Source: Methylocystis sp. H62
GTDB lineage: Bacteria > Pseudomonadota > Alphaproteobacteria > Rhizobiales > Beijerinckiaceae
Reading direction: 5' to 3'
NCBI RefSeq assembly: GCF_015709515.1
Contig: NZ_JADNQZ010000057.1
Span: 1-64,000 of the forward strand
DNA length: 64,000 bases
Both the position numbers and the translations under genes were made by a program. Below are positions 1 to 9,181 of this stretch, piece by piece; within the stretch, counting starts at the first letter, position 1, and each line of letters opens with the position of its first letter. The notes under the pieces were generated by a model. That model ran no database searches and was not told the DNA's origin. It saw nothing but the letters and a program-made list of their open reading frames with translations.

Positions 1-438
1 CACGCCATTCATCAGAACGATTTCGTGGCTCCAATCGAACTGGTAAGCCTCGCCCGGCGCAAAGCTCAGCGGCACAAAGGCGCTCGTCGTCTCGCTGGCA
101 TGGTCTCGCGCCCAATTCCGCGCATAACGCCGCACCGCGTCATACCCGCCGTCATAGCCAAGCGCCCGCAACTCTTCGAACACACGGATCAACGTCAGCC
201 GCTCGCGCGCCGGCTTTGTTGCATTCTCCGCGAGCACTCGGTCGATCTCCGCCTTCCAGGCGCCGAGCTTGGGACGCGGCTGAATCTCCCGCTCGTAGGA
301 AAACGACGTCTCGCCTGATCGCAGAACCTTGCGAACCGTATTGCGCGATATCTTCAGATCACGGGCAATCTCCTTGATCGACTTGCCCTTCTGGAAATGC
401 TCCCGCCGAATCCGGCCAATCGTCTCCACAACAAGCAT
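1..438 (-). CDS. istA: IS21-family transposase IstA, N-terminal part (cut by window edge)
   Basis: The reverse strand reads open from an ATG at 438 to position 1 (146 codons) with no stop, so the gene runs out of the window. The translation begins MLVVETIGRIRREHFQKGKS and continues with a helix-turn-helix (KEIARDLKISRNTVRKVLR, about residues 21-39). After it comes the start of the DDE catalytic domain (FDWSHE, about residues 135-140), whose aspartate is the usual first catalytic residue of IstA. IstA performs strand cleavage and transfer for IS21 elements with the helper ATPase IstB, which would lie beyond the left edge. Terminal repeats lie just outside the start codon. Whether the element is intact cannot be judged. 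Confidence 0.85.
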   Translation of the reverse strand, partial: MLVVETIGRIRREHFQKGKSIKEIARDLKISRNTVRKVLRSGETSFSYEREIQPRPKLGAWKAEIDRVLAENATKPARERLTLIRVFEELRALGYDGGYDAVRRYARNWARDHASETTSAFVPLSFAPGEAYQFDWSHEIVLMNGV

Positions 439-490
439 CCCCCACCGCCCGCTCGATGCCAAAGCGGGCAGACCTGCAAACAGTTCAGAT

Positions 491-544
491 GGGGGTCAAT
501 TTTGGACGCCGATCCCCCGGCTTAGGGGGTCAAAATTGCACGCC
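491..544. repeat. IS21-type terminal repeats (element end near 540)
   Basis: Two 20-bp repeat units lie just outside istA at 491-510 and 525-544. On the reverse strand both read GGCGTnCAAnnTTGACCCCC, differing only in a few central bases. Multiple repeats at the ends and a 5'-TG terminus are typical of IS21-family elements. The outer end is placed at about 540 (reverse-strand TGCAATTTTGAC), but the exact base needs the other end of the element. Confidence 0.65.
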
Positions 545-629
545 TAAACACATCCGAACGCCAAGAGCGTCTAAGCGATAGTGGCTCTCTGCCCTCAAAT
601 GTTGATTTCAAACCGCACGAGAAAACGCA

Positions 630-1724
630 ATGAAGCGCCATCACGAGAACGAGCGAATGAAGCGCAACTATCTCGCCTTCTTGAAGGACGCGAAAGGGCG
701 CGACGAGGCGTCGATCGACGCGGTTGCGCAGTCGCTCGACGAGTTTGACGCATACAGTAGGTACCGCGATTTCCGCCGGTTCCACATTGAGCAAGCACGC
801 GGATACAAGGCTCGCCTTCTGGACGCAAAGAACGAACGCACCGGAAGGCCACTGGCTGCAGCGACTATCAAGAGCCGCCTTTCACATCTCAAGGCCTTCT
901 TCGAATGGCTCGCTCAAGAACCTGGATATAGGCGCTCTGTGAAGGCAGCCGACGCTGCATATTTCAATCCTGCTGAAAAGCTGGCGCGCGTCGCATCCGC
1001 TCGCAGGTTTAAACCGTTCCCCACCCTAGCGCAGGTCGAAATGGTCCTGCGTTCATTGCCGGCGGTCACCGAGATCGAAATGCGCGACAGGGCATTGATC
1101 GCTTTCACTATCCTGACTGGTGCCCGGGACGGGGCGATCGTGACGCTCCGCTTAAAGCATGTCGATGTTTCGGCCGCGCTCGTCCATCAGGACGGCCGAG
1201 ACGTGGACACGAAACTTTCCAAGTCATTCACAAGCTGGTTTTTCCCGCTCGACGAATTCATCGAAGGCATTGTCGTCGAATGGATTGCCTTCCTTCGGAA
1301 ACGGGGGTTCGGACCGTCGGACCCGATCTTTCCCAAGACGCGCGTTATCGCTGATCCGGAAAGCGGATTTCGAGTCGCGGGCCTCGACCGAGCGCCTTGG
1401 GCGAATGCCGGGCCGATGCGCGCGATTTTCAAGCGATCCTTCGAGGCCGTTAGTCTTCCGTACTTCCACCCGCACCTCTTTCGGAAAACGATCATGCAGG
1501 TTGCCTATGACCGCAAACTCGACCTGGAGGCATTGAAGGCCTGGTCACAGAATCTCGGACACGAAGACATCGTAACCACAGTTTCAAGCTACGGGACGAT
1601 TTCCCCGGAGCGGCAACGCGAATTGGTCCGCAACCGTTTGTCCGCTGCCGAGATCGGGGGCGACCTCAAGCGTCTTCTGCAATTGGCGTTGGCAAAGGTC
1701 GATGGACCGCCGCAATCCGCATAG
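630..1724 (+). CDS. Tyrosine recombinase / site-specific integrase
   Basis: A 364-residue protein with the full catalytic set of tyrosine recombinases: first arginine in [16 protein letters not shown] (R166), the HLFRKT box (H282, R285), second histidine in LGHEDIVTT (H311) and the nucleophile in SSYG (Y321). The N-terminal 100 residues look like a core-binding SAM-like domain. It would cut and rejoin DNA at short core sites through a phosphotyrosine intermediate. ATG 630 was kept; ATG 657 is also possible. It sits just inside the IS21 end and 62 bp before a serine recombinase, at the opposite side of the defence operon from the P4-type integrase. Its substrate site is unknown. It does not belong to the P4/DUF4102 type. 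Confidence 0.85.
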   Translation: MKRHHENERMKRNYLAFLKDAKGRDEASIDAVAQSLDEFDAYSRYRDFRRFHIEQARGYKARLLDAKNERTGRPLAAATIKSRLSHLKAFFEWLAQEPGYRRSVKAADAAYFNPAEKLARVASARRFKPFPTLAQVEMVLRSLPAVTEIEMRDRALIAFTILTGARDGAIVTLRLKHVDVSAALVHQDGRDVDTKLSKSFTSWFFPLDEFIEGIVVEWIAFLRKRGFGPSDPIFPKTRVIADPESGFRVAGLDRAPWANAGPMRAIFKRSFEAVSLPYFHPHLFRKTIMQVAYDRKLDLEALKAWSQNLGHEDIVTTVSSYGTISPERQRELVRNRLSAAEIGGDLKRLLQLALAKVDGPPQSA

Positions 1725-1750
1725 TAGCAGCTTGTATAAATTCTAAATGC

Positions 1751-1769
1751 TCGTATAATTCTTATACGA
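1751..1769. promoter_or_regulatory. Perfect palindrome upstream of serine recombinase
   Basis: Arms TCGTATAA and TTATACGA are separated by TTC, 17 bp before the recombinase start codon. A partial copy (TTGTATAAATTCT) lies at about 1733-1745. AT-rich inverted repeats in front of a serine recombinase are candidates for a res/crossover site or an autoregulatory operator; the sequence cannot separate the two. Confidence 0.45.
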
Positions 1770-1786
1770 TCATTTGGAACGCTCCT

Positions 1787-2479
1787 ATGAAATCGCTCGT
1801 GGCGTATATCCGGGTCAGCACGAACCAGCAGGGTCGGTCAGGGCTGGGCATTGAGGCACAACGGGACGCGCTCCTACGTTTCGCAGCTTCTGAACGGTTC
1901 GAAATCGTGTCCGAGTTCGTCGAAGTCGAGACCGGCAAGGGGGCAGATGCGCTCGACCGGCGCCCCGAACTTGCCGCCGCGCTCGCGAAGGCACGTACTC
2001 TGCGGTGCTCTGTGGTGGTCGCCAAACTCGACAGATTGTCGCGCGACGTGCACTTCATCTCCGGCCTAATGACGCATCGGATACCGTTCGTCGTCGCGGA
2101 ATTGGGACCTGATGTCGACTCGTTCGTCCTGCATCTTTATGCCGCGTTGGCGGAGAAAGAGCGCGCCCTGATCTCGTCCCGCACCAAGGCGGCCCTGGCC
2201 GCCGCAAAGTCACGTGGCACCAAACTCGGTAATCCGGAACTTGCGACCGCCCGTCGGGCCGCTGTTGCTTCAATCAAGGCGGACGCAGATCGCGCCGCCG
2301 CCAACGTGCTCCCGATTGTCGAGGAAATTCGCAGCTCCGGAGCGACCACGCTTCGTCAGATCGCGGACGCGATGAACGCACGCGGAATTCCGACCTCGCG
2401 CGGCGGAAAGTGGCACCCCATGACAGTTCGCAACGCATTGAACCGCGATGTTGCTTCGTCTCAGATTGGCCTACCATGA
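1787..2479 (+). CDS. Serine recombinase (resolvase family)
   Basis: A 230-residue protein starting [20 protein letters not shown]. Ser11 in YIRVST is the expected nucleophile. The resolvase signature continues with AKLDRLSRD and with [22 protein letters not shown], the long E helix. The C-terminal part ([20 protein letters not shown]) resembles the short DNA-binding tail of recombinases that act on linear or transposon sites. The family catalyses DNA cleavage through a 5'-phosphoserine. The upstream palindrome at 1751-1769 may be its site. It follows the tyrosine recombinase in the same direction and precedes the defence operon, so it likely belongs to the mobility module of the island. Confidence 0.88.
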   Translation: MKSLVAYIRVSTNQQGRSGLGIEAQRDALLRFAASERFEIVSEFVEVETGKGADALDRRPELAAALAKARTLRCSVVVAKLDRLSRDVHFISGLMTHRIPFVVAELGPDVDSFVLHLYAALAEKERALISSRTKAALAAAKSRGTKLGNPELATARRAAVASIKADADRAAANVLPIVEEIRSSGATTLRQIADAMNARGIPTSRGGKWHPMTVRNALNRDVASSQIGLP

Positions 2480-2539
2480 CCTTGCGACACTGACCTGGAC
2501 GAATCGTGTTTTCAGAACTGAGCTTAACCGGAGCACAAA

Positions 2540-2668
2540 ATGGCCAATGGCGACGGGCCAGGCGAATCATACAAACACGATCGTAAGGCCGAACATCTGG
2601 CTCCAACGTCGCCAGGCGCGCAACGCGATCTGAAGACGAAGCGCACTGGCAGCGAAGCGAACAAATGA
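2540..2668 (+). CDS. Candidate 42-residue hydrophilic protein
   Basis: ATG at 2540 is preceded by CCGGAG, eight bases upstream, which is a reasonable ribosome binding site. The open frame gives a highly charged 42-residue peptide (MANGDGPGESYKHDRK..., ending KRTGSEANK). It has no signal peptide, membrane segment or motif that I recognise. It lies in the 240-bp gap between the serine recombinase and the DUF499 gene, same strand, ending 53 bp before the latter. It may be a real small gene, a remnant of a longer gene, or chance. Confidence 0.35.
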   Translation: MANGDGPGESYKHDRKAEHLAPTSPGAQRDLKTKRTGSEANK

Positions 2669-2721
2669 TTCTGCCGCTGCCACCAAGGCGAGTTTTCAAA
2701 AAGACATCAAGGGATTAACCG

Positions 2722-5700
2722 ATGAGTATTCCGACCATTTTTGATACCTGCCGCCCTCGTCAGGACGTCCTGGACGGCACGATTTCAGACAGCGACTTTG
2801 CAGCGAACCTTTCGCGCGTCCTGCGCGGCGACGCCACGGACGACTACAAGAAGCCGTCACAGTTCTTCGCCAACACCTATCCCACCGAGGGCCTCAAGGA
2901 ACTCCTGAAGAACGTCTGCAAACGTCTGTCCGGCAGTGGACAAGCGATTTCCGCGGTCTTCCGACTCGACACGTCCTTCGGCGGCGGCAAAACGCACGGC
3001 TTAATCGCGCTCGTGCACGCAGCCCGTGGCATGGTCGACGTCGCAAACGTAGCGGAATTCGTCGACCCTGTTCTCATTCCGAAAGGTCACGTTCGGATCG
3101 CCGCCTTTGACGGTGAAAACGCTGACGCTGCAAACGGCCGTCCGATGGGCGACGGAATCCGCGCCTTCACCCCCTGGGGCGAAATCGCCTACCAGCTCGC
3201 GGGCAAGGCCGGCTACGAGATCGTTCGGCGCTCGGACGAAGAAAAAATTGCGCCTGGCACCGATACGATTCGCGAGTTGTTCGGCTCCGACCCCATCCTG
3301 ATCGTGTTGGACGAGCTCGGCGAATACCTTCGCAAGGTCCAGCACATGGGCGGCCGTGACCAACTCACGGCCTTCATGAAGGCCCTGCTCACGGCGATCG
3401 AGTCCACGCCCAATGCCGCGGTCGTCTACACGCTTGCCGTCCGCCAGGACGGCAAAGGCATCGACGCCTTTGGCGAAGAAAACGAATTCATCTCAATTGC
3501 TATGCTTGAGCTTGAGAGCGTTTCGGGCCGCAAAGCGACCCATCTCAACCCGACAAAGGACGATGAGACCGCCAAGGTCATCAGGCGTCGCATCTTCGCG
3601 CACATCGACGATGCAGCGGCTGCGGTCGCTATCGAAGCCTACCGTTTGCTATGGGCCGACAATAAGAATGCCCTATCCGAGGCTGCACGCCGCACAAGCC
3701 TCGTCGAAGAATTCCGCGATACCTATCCGTTTCATCCCGACGTTCTCGAGACGCTGACGAGCAAGACCGCGACGCTCGGCAATTTCCAGCGCGTTCGCGG
3801 CATGTTGCGGATTCTCGCCAAGACCGTCCGTCACGTTTGGGCCAAGCCCCCAAAGGATGCCACAGCCATCCATCTCCACCACATCGACCCAGGTCAGGAA
3901 GACATACGGTCCGAATTCACCACTCGCCTTCAGCAATCGAACTACATTTCGGCGATCAAGGGCGATATCGCCACAATCGAGACCAAGCCCGCGCTCGCCC
4001 AGGAAATCGATGACAAGCATTACCGCGGCCTGCTGCCATACGCGACCTACGTCGCTCGGACGGCCTTTGTGCACACATTCGCATTCAATAACGATCTCAA
4101 GGGAATCGCGCCAGACCACCTTCGCGTCTCGATCCTGAGCCCGGCGGCCGACCTCAGCTTCATCGACGACGCGCGCCAGCGCTTCCGGCAAGATTCGGCC
4201 TATCTCGACGACCGGCCGAATGCGCCACTGCGCTTCAACGCCGAAGCCAACCTCACGCAGGTCATTTCGCGTGAGGAAAAGAACGTCGATCCGGAAACAT
4301 CCAGGATCGAGCTGCGCGACCGCATCAAGCAGATATTCGGCGGATCAATTTTCGATTTCGTACCGTTCGCTTCCGGCCCCTACGACGTTCCAGACGACAT
4401 CGGCGACGGCAAGCCGCGCCTAGTGCTGCTTTCGCACGACGCGATCGACGTCGGTCCGGACATTAAGGGGGTGCCTGACCTTGTTTCCAAGATTTACGAG
4501 CGCAAAGGCTCCGACGGCCAAGGCATTCGCTCGCTTCGCAACAACCTGGTTTTCGTACTCGCGGACGAACATCAGGTACCGAACATGAAGGCGAAAACGA
4601 CTCGCCGCCTGGCCCTCCGCGAGCTCAAACGCCCCGAGCGGCTTGCTGAACTAGCCGCTCACCAGCAGGAAGCAGTGCGTGTCGAGGAAGGACGAGCAGA
4701 ATCTGCCGTCGCCATCGCAATCCAGCATTGCTACCGACACGTCCTTTATCCATCCAAAATCGGCCTTGGCGACGGCTCGGTCCAGCTCGGGCATGCGGTC
4801 ATCGACCTGCAAAACGCGTCCGAAAAGCCTGGCGCAGGCCAACTACAGATCTTCCGCCAGCTACAGGAGCAGGGAAAGCTGCGCGACGCGTCCGACAATC
4901 CGGAATCGCCATCCTACATCCGCGATCGGACGCCCCTGAAGAAAGGCCAGATCAGTACGCGCGATCTGCGCGATGAATTCCGGAAGGATCCATCGCTCTC
5001 GATCCTGCTATCGGATGACGTCTTCCGAAAGCTCGTCCGAAAGGGCATCGAGGAGAACATTTACATCTATCAGCATGAAGGCTTGATCGCCGGTCAGGGC
5101 GATCCGATGCCGACCATCCAAATCGATGAACTCGGCAACCTGTTCACGATCGAATTCGCCAAGAACAAGGGGATCTGGCCGCGGCAGACAGCACAGCAGA
5201 CAACATTGGGGTCTGCACCGTCGACAAGCACTTCTGGTGCAGCCGTGGCCAAGGGCTTTTCCGAAGGATCCGGCGCAATTCTGACTGGAGACGCCGGCGG
5301 GCCTTCAACTCCGACCGCTACGGCGGCCGCTGGATCGCGCGTCTTCTCGGCCGAGGGCATCCTCAAAGAAGCCTTGGCTCAAGTTTTCGGCAAGGCCAGG
5401 TCGGCCGCGGTCGACAAGATCGACCGTGTCTCGATCAAGCTCTTCGAATTCGGCGATGCATTCAAACTCGTACCCGTCGTCGCCGGCGTCCAAGGCGCCA
5501 AGCGCAGCATCCAGATGGAAGGCGGCTACCAGACCGCTGAAGGCAGCACGATGGAGTTCAACTTCACCGGCTCGCCGAACGATGCGTCCGTCATGAAGAG
5601 CTACCTGGAACCGCAGTTCCGGGCGGCTGCCGAGACCGACCTGAAGACCCTCCTCGTCTTCGACTTCGAGCCTGCACTTCTGATGACCGCTGATGCGCCT

Positions 5701-5775
5701 GAAAAATTCATCGAAAAGCTCACGCGCTTTGCAAGCGCGGCGGCTCATGTCGAGGCGATCGCGGAGGTCAAGTAA
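2722..5775 (+). CDS. DUF499-family ATPase, putative anti-phage system component
   Basis: A 1017-residue P-loop ATPase. The Walker A box SFGGGKTH lies at residues 85-92 (K90) and Walker B ILIVLDELGE at about 192-201, with hydrophobic strands before both. The overall pattern matches the DUF499 family (COG1483), large predicted AAA+ ATPases usually found beside a DUF1156 DNA methylase (COG1743) in defence islands. A Gly/Ala/Ser/Thr-rich linker at about 830-880 joins the main body to a C-terminal domain. ATG 2722 follows AAGGG at a suitable distance. It is the first gene of the operon; its stop shares a base with the next possible ATG at 5775. Its role is presumably ATP-driven sensing or remodelling in anti-phage defence, which is inferred from neighbours, not from sequence. 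Confidence 0.85.
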   Translation: MSIPTIFDTCRPRQDVLDGTISDSDFAANLSRVLRGDATDDYKKPSQFFANTYPTEGLKELLKNVCKRLSGSGQAISAVFRLDTSFGGGKTHGLIALVHAARGMVDVANVAEFVDPVLIPKGHVRIAAFDGENADAANGRPMGDGIRAFTPWGEIAYQLAGKAGYEIVRRSDEEKIAPGTDTIRELFGSDPILIVLDELGEYLRKVQHMGGRDQLTAFMKALLTAIESTPNAAVVYTLAVRQDGKGIDAFGEENEFISIAMLELESVSGRKATHLNPTKDDETAKVIRRRIFAHIDDAAAAVAIEAYRLLWADNKNALSEAARRTSLVEEFRDTYPFHPDVLETLTSKTATLGNFQRVRGMLRILAKTVRHVWAKPPKDATAIHLHHIDPGQEDIRSEFTTRLQQSNYISAIKGDIATIETKPALAQEIDDKHYRGLLPYATYVARTAFVHTFAFNNDLKGIAPDHLRVSILSPAADLSFIDDARQRFRQDSAYLDDRPNAPLRFNAEANLTQVISREEKNVDPETSRIELRDRIKQIFGGSIFDFVPFASGPYDVPDDIGDGKPRLVLLSHDAIDVGPDIKGVPDLVSKIYERKGSDGQGIRSLRNNLVFVLADEHQVPNMKAKTTRRLALRELKRPERLAELAAHQQEAVRVEEGRAESAVAIAIQHCYRHVLYPSKIGLGDGSVQLGHAVIDLQNASEKPGAGQLQIFRQLQEQGKLRDASDNPESPSYIRDRTPLKKGQISTRDLRDEFRKDPSLSILLSDDVFRKLVRKGIEENIYIYQHEGLIAGQGDPMPTIQIDELGNLFTIEFAKNKGIWPRQTAQQTTLGSAPSTSTSGAAVAKGFSEGSGAILTGDAGGPSTPTATAAAGSRVFSAEGILKEALAQVFGKARSAAVDKIDRVSIKLFEFGDAFKLVPVVAGVQGAKRSIQMEGGYQTAEGSTMEFNFTGSPNDASVMKSYLEPQFRAAAETDLKTLLVFDFEPALLMTADAPEKFIEKLTRFASAAAHVEAIAEVK

Positions 5776-5804
5776 TGCGTGTTCTGCGTTTACAAGAGGA
5801 TTTC

Positions 5805-6257
5805 ATGGCAACGCCAAGAACCCTGCCCAAATATGAGCTTCGCGCGCGGCGCCATGGCCCCGGCGACACCGAACTCGAAATCTGGCAAATGCCGTCGGCA
5901 TCGACGCCCCAGATTTCGACGCCTCACCGCGTCGCCGGCCTACGCGGCCGGAATCTCGAGCTCGTCGAGAATCGCGTCCTCAAGCGCCTGAAGGCCGCCG
6001 GCATTCGGATCGACATACTGCCGATCGAAGGCATGGGCTCGTCGATTCCAGAGGAATCAGCCCTGCCCCTCGCGCTCCTGTTCCGCACTCTCGCGCCCAT
6101 GCGCAGCCGTGACGCCATGCGGCTCGTGTCCGAAGGCATTGACGAGATGAGCCGCGAAGAAGCCGCGTACTGGCTCGGCATGGCCGTCCATCGGCGTAAT
6201 CCGCGTCGCGTGCTCACCGCGCTTCGCGTCCTCTTGACGGATCCGAAACGCAAATGA
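5805..6257 (+). CDS. Small unidentified protein of the DUF499-DUF1156 operon
   Basis: A 150-residue protein starting MATPRTLPKYELRARRHGPG at ATG 5805, preceded by AAGAGG. An upstream ATG at 5775 would add ten residues (MRVLRLQEDF) and overlap the DUF499 stop by one base. The gene ends in ATGA, overlapping the methylase start by four bases, so translation is coupled. The protein is mixed alpha/beta by eye, with a beta-rich N-terminal half (YELRARRH, TELEIWQMP) and a helical C-terminal half (EEAAYWLGMAVHRRNPRRVLTALRVLL). No catalytic motif is visible. In related operons this slot often holds a DUF3780 protein, but I do not see a convincing match to that family. It could be an adaptor between ATPase and methylase. 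Confidence 0.75.
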   Translation: MATPRTLPKYELRARRHGPGDTELEIWQMPSASTPQISTPHRVAGLRGRNLELVENRVLKRLKAAGIRIDILPIEGMGSSIPEESALPLALLFRTLAPMRSRDAMRLVSEGIDEMSREEAAYWLGMAVHRRNPRRVLTALRVLLTDPKRK

Positions 6258-9181
6258 CCCAGGCATCAGATATATCCGACGTGCGCTTGATTGAGCGATG
6301 GATGCCAATCGCTGCGCTAGGCGAAGAAAGCTTGCGTGAGAGGCGGTCTCTGTCTGCCCTTCCGGCGGTTTACTACTTGCACACCTGGTGGGCTCGTCGC
6401 CCACTCGTCGCGTCGCGCGCAGCGATTCTCGCATCTCTGTTACCCACTAACGCAAACCGATCGTCTTTTATGCATTGTTTAGGTATCCACGGTGACCCCA
6501 TCGCCACTAAACGAGCAATTGACCGGGCGAAGCGGACTGGCGAGAATTTGGGCTCCAATCCATATGGTTACGATCGAGCGTTCAAGTATCAACCGACGGC
6601 CAAAGATCTAGCGTGGCTAAAACAATCCGCTCTTGGTTCCGTACTGCTGGACCCAACAGCTGGGGGCGGCAGCATTCCGTTCGAGGGGGTCCGACTCGGC
6701 CTGAATGTTTTCGCAAATGACCTCAATCCAGTTGCTGCGTTGATCGAAAAAGCGACTGTCGAATACCCATTTTTGTTCGGTTTGGAGGTGTTGTCAGAAT
6801 TTGACTCTTTATCGAAGCGCTTTCTTGAAATTGCAAATAAGCGCTTTGAGCATGTGTATCCGGCGGAAAAGCCGGACACGCAAGTGCTGGGGTATATTTG
6901 GAGCCGCACTGTCAAGTGCCCATACTGCGATGGCGTCGTCCCGCTTGCCCAAGCGTGGAAGCTCGCTGCCGATGGCACCGGGCTTCAAATATCCCCGATA
7001 TGTGGAACAGGACCTGGAGATTCTAAACGGAATTGCGAGTTTACGGTCGTCTCATCGGTCGCTGAGCAATCCCCCGCTACGATTGCCGACGGCGATGGCT
7101 TGTGCCCATTTCCAGACTGCAATCGTCCGATCGGCGGTGATCACATCAAGAAAGAGGCGCAATCGGGCCGTATGGGCGACAAGCTTGTGGCCATCGCATA
7201 TCGATTTCGTACCCGCTCCAAAGGCAAGAATGGAAGACCTAAGTGGGAGCGGGGGTATCGCGCCGCATCTGCAGTCGATGACAATCAGGCACACGTTCGA
7301 AATGTGCTTTCCGAACTTGCAGACGAGTGGACAGCTCTCGACATCATTCCCAACGAAGAAATTGGGGTTCCGTCAAATTACGATCGCGGCCATCGTCTCT
7401 ATGGGATGAAGGCGTGGCGGGATCTGTTCTCTCCTCGTCAGCTTCTTTGTCACGGATTAGGCGTTCAAATTTTTCGCGAGCTTCTTGGCGAGTATCAAGG
7501 CGGCTCAACCACGGATGTAGTGAGGGCGGCCTTCGTCTATCTGGCCATGAGCCTCGATAAACTTACCGTATATAACGCGAGATCTTCGTTTTGGGATGCA
7601 ACGACCGGCAGAATTCGGCAGGTCTTTTCAAATCACAATTATTCTATGACATGGACGTATGCAGAATTCGCTGGGGCGCGTACAGGCGCGGGGTTCGAGT
7701 GGGTGCTCGGCCAAACGCAGAGCGCCTTAAAAGAATTAATCTCCATCACCCAACATGATCCGGCTTCGTCTGATCTGTTCGCTTCACTCAAAACTCCGCC
7801 GGTCAAAACGGCATTAACGCTCAGCTGCGAGTCGGGTGAATCATTGGGACATATTCCTGACGGATCTATCGATATCGTGGTGATGGATCCACCCTATTAT
7901 GACAATGTAATGTATGCTGAACTTTCTGATTTTTTCTATGTCTGGCTCAAGAGAACAGCCGCGCTCGTCGTCCCCGAACTTTTCACAAGAAGCCTCACCG
8001 ACAAGGAGAGGGAGGCAGTTGCGAACCCCGCGAAATTTAATGATGGCAGCGGAGCCCGTTCGAAAGCCGGACGCGACTATCAAGATCGCATGCAACGCAT
8101 TTTTGAGGAATGTCGTCGCGTCCTAAGTGAAGGCGGAATTATGACCCTTATGTTTACTCATAAGGCAACGGGCGCTTGGGACGCTCTTACGAAAGGGCTG
8201 ATGGAAGCAGGTTTCACGATCACTGCGTCTTGGCCAATAAGCACCGAGGCGGAGTCTTCGCTCCACATCAGGAACAAAGCTGCTGCAAACTCGACAATTT
8301 TCCTGACCTGCAGGCCTCGTTTGAAGCAATCCTCCGACTTCGCGTATTGGGAAGATGTCGAACCGCTGCTGTCAAAAGCAGTTCGAACCAGAATTTCGGA
8401 ATTTCAAGAAGCTGGAGTCGCCGGCGTCGATCTCTACCTGGCAAGCTTTGGCCCTGCCCTTGAAGAATTTTCTAAGCATTGGCCTCTCAAGCGAGGTACA
8501 CCGCGGCCTGAACCGCTTGCGAAGCGTCGTCGTAAACAAGCTGAAATGTTCGAAGAACCATTCGACCCTTACGCCGTGACTCCAGAAGACGCGCTTGAAG
8601 CGGCGCGCCGCGAAGTCAAGACCTGGCGACTCAATCAATTGACGCACCTGCGAGGAAAAGAGGATCTCGACTCGGCCACGTCGTTTTACGTCTTGGCATG
8701 GGACGCGTTTAAAGCCCCAGTTTTTGCCTACGATGAAGGCCTTCGTTTGGCACGCGCGGTTGGCGCAGACTTGGATCAGTTGATCGGACGCATTTGTGAA
8801 AAGAAGGGCTCAGACATCAAACTTTGGGACAGCAAGACCCGTTCAGAAAAAGGGTCGCTTGGCGCAGGCGACGGGACTCGCGGCATGATCGATGCGCTTC
8901 AATACGCAGCGCATCGCGGCCGGACTCGCTCAATCGAAGCTGCGCGCGAGTTCATCAAAGACGCCGGAATGACTGATGATCCGGCATTTATGAACGCGCT
9001 CGAAGCAATCCTCGAAGTCTTGCCGCCGTCGAGCACGTTCACGCAAATTGAGCTCTCGGGCGACCTCAAGAATGCCAGCGATGACTTCGACGCGCTCGAA
9101 AAGCTTCGGCGCCTCGCATTCGCCGATCGTGTCGACGAACCGCAACAGCTTAAGCTGTGGCAGGAAGAGCCCGTCGCGTGA
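6254..9181 (+). CDS. DUF1156 adenine-specific DNA methyltransferase
   Basis: A 975-residue protein. The N-terminus (IERWMPIAALGEESLRER, then YYLHTWWARRPLVASRAAIL) is the DUF1156 domain. The SAM-binding motif I region is LDPTAGGGSIPFEG (about 132-145). A cysteine-rich zinc-ribbon-like insert begins KCPYCDG (C222, C225) and continues with ICGTGPG, RNCEF and LCPFPDC. The catalytic motif IV is MDPPYYDN (D545), of the N6-adenine methylase type, and the helicase-side tail follows. The family is COG1743. It probably marks self DNA, letting the partner helicase and ATPase act on unmodified phage DNA. Its start overlaps the upstream stop by four bases. By eye, roughly 6,300-8,500 is clearly lower in GC than the ATPase and helicase genes, suggesting a separate history. 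Confidence 0.9.
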   Translation: MTQASDISDVRLIERWMPIAALGEESLRERRSLSALPAVYYLHTWWARRPLVASRAAILASLLPTNANRSSFMHCLGIHGDPIATKRAIDRAKRTGENLGSNPYGYDRAFKYQPTAKDLAWLKQSALGSVLLDPTAGGGSIPFEGVRLGLNVFANDLNPVAALIEKATVEYPFLFGLEVLSEFDSLSKRFLEIANKRFEHVYPAEKPDTQVLGYIWSRTVKCPYCDGVVPLAQAWKLAADGTGLQISPICGTGPGDSKRNCEFTVVSSVAEQSPATIADGDGLCPFPDCNRPIGGDHIKKEAQSGRMGDKLVAIAYRFRTRSKGKNGRPKWERGYRAASAVDDNQAHVRNVLSELADEWTALDIIPNEEIGVPSNYDRGHRLYGMKAWRDLFSPRQLLCHGLGVQIFRELLGEYQGGSTTDVVRAAFVYLAMSLDKLTVYNARSSFWDATTGRIRQVFSNHNYSMTWTYAEFAGARTGAGFEWVLGQTQSALKELISITQHDPASSDLFASLKTPPVKTALTLSCESGESLGHIPDGSIDIVVMDPPYYDNVMYAELSDFFYVWLKRTAALVVPELFTRSLTDKEREAVANPAKFNDGSGARSKAGRDYQDRMQRIFEECRRVLSEGGIMTLMFTHKATGAWDALTKGLMEAGFTITASWPISTEAESSLHIRNKAAANSTIFLTCRPRLKQSSDFAYWEDVEPLLSKAVRTRISEFQEAGVAGVDLYLASFGPALEEFSKHWPLKRGTPRPEPLAKRRRKQAEMFEEPFDPYAVTPEDALEAARREVKTWRLNQLTHLRGKEDLDSATSFYVLAWDAFKAPVFAYDEGLRLARAVGADLDQLIGRICEKKGSDIKLWDSKTRSEKGSLGAGDGTRGMIDALQYAAHRGRTRSIEAAREFIKDAGMTDDPAFMNALEAILEVLPPSSTFTQIELSGDLKNASDDFDALEKLRRLAFADRVDEPQQLKLWQEEPVA

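Noticed and set aside
5775-6257. Assigning DUF3780 to the small operon protein
   Set aside because: Position suggests it, but the sequence did not show the family's pattern to me, so the product is left unnamed.
9157-9177. Earlier GTG start of the helicase fusion
   Set aside because: GTG 9178 forms the GTGA overlap with the methylase stop, in line with the other tight junctions of the operon.
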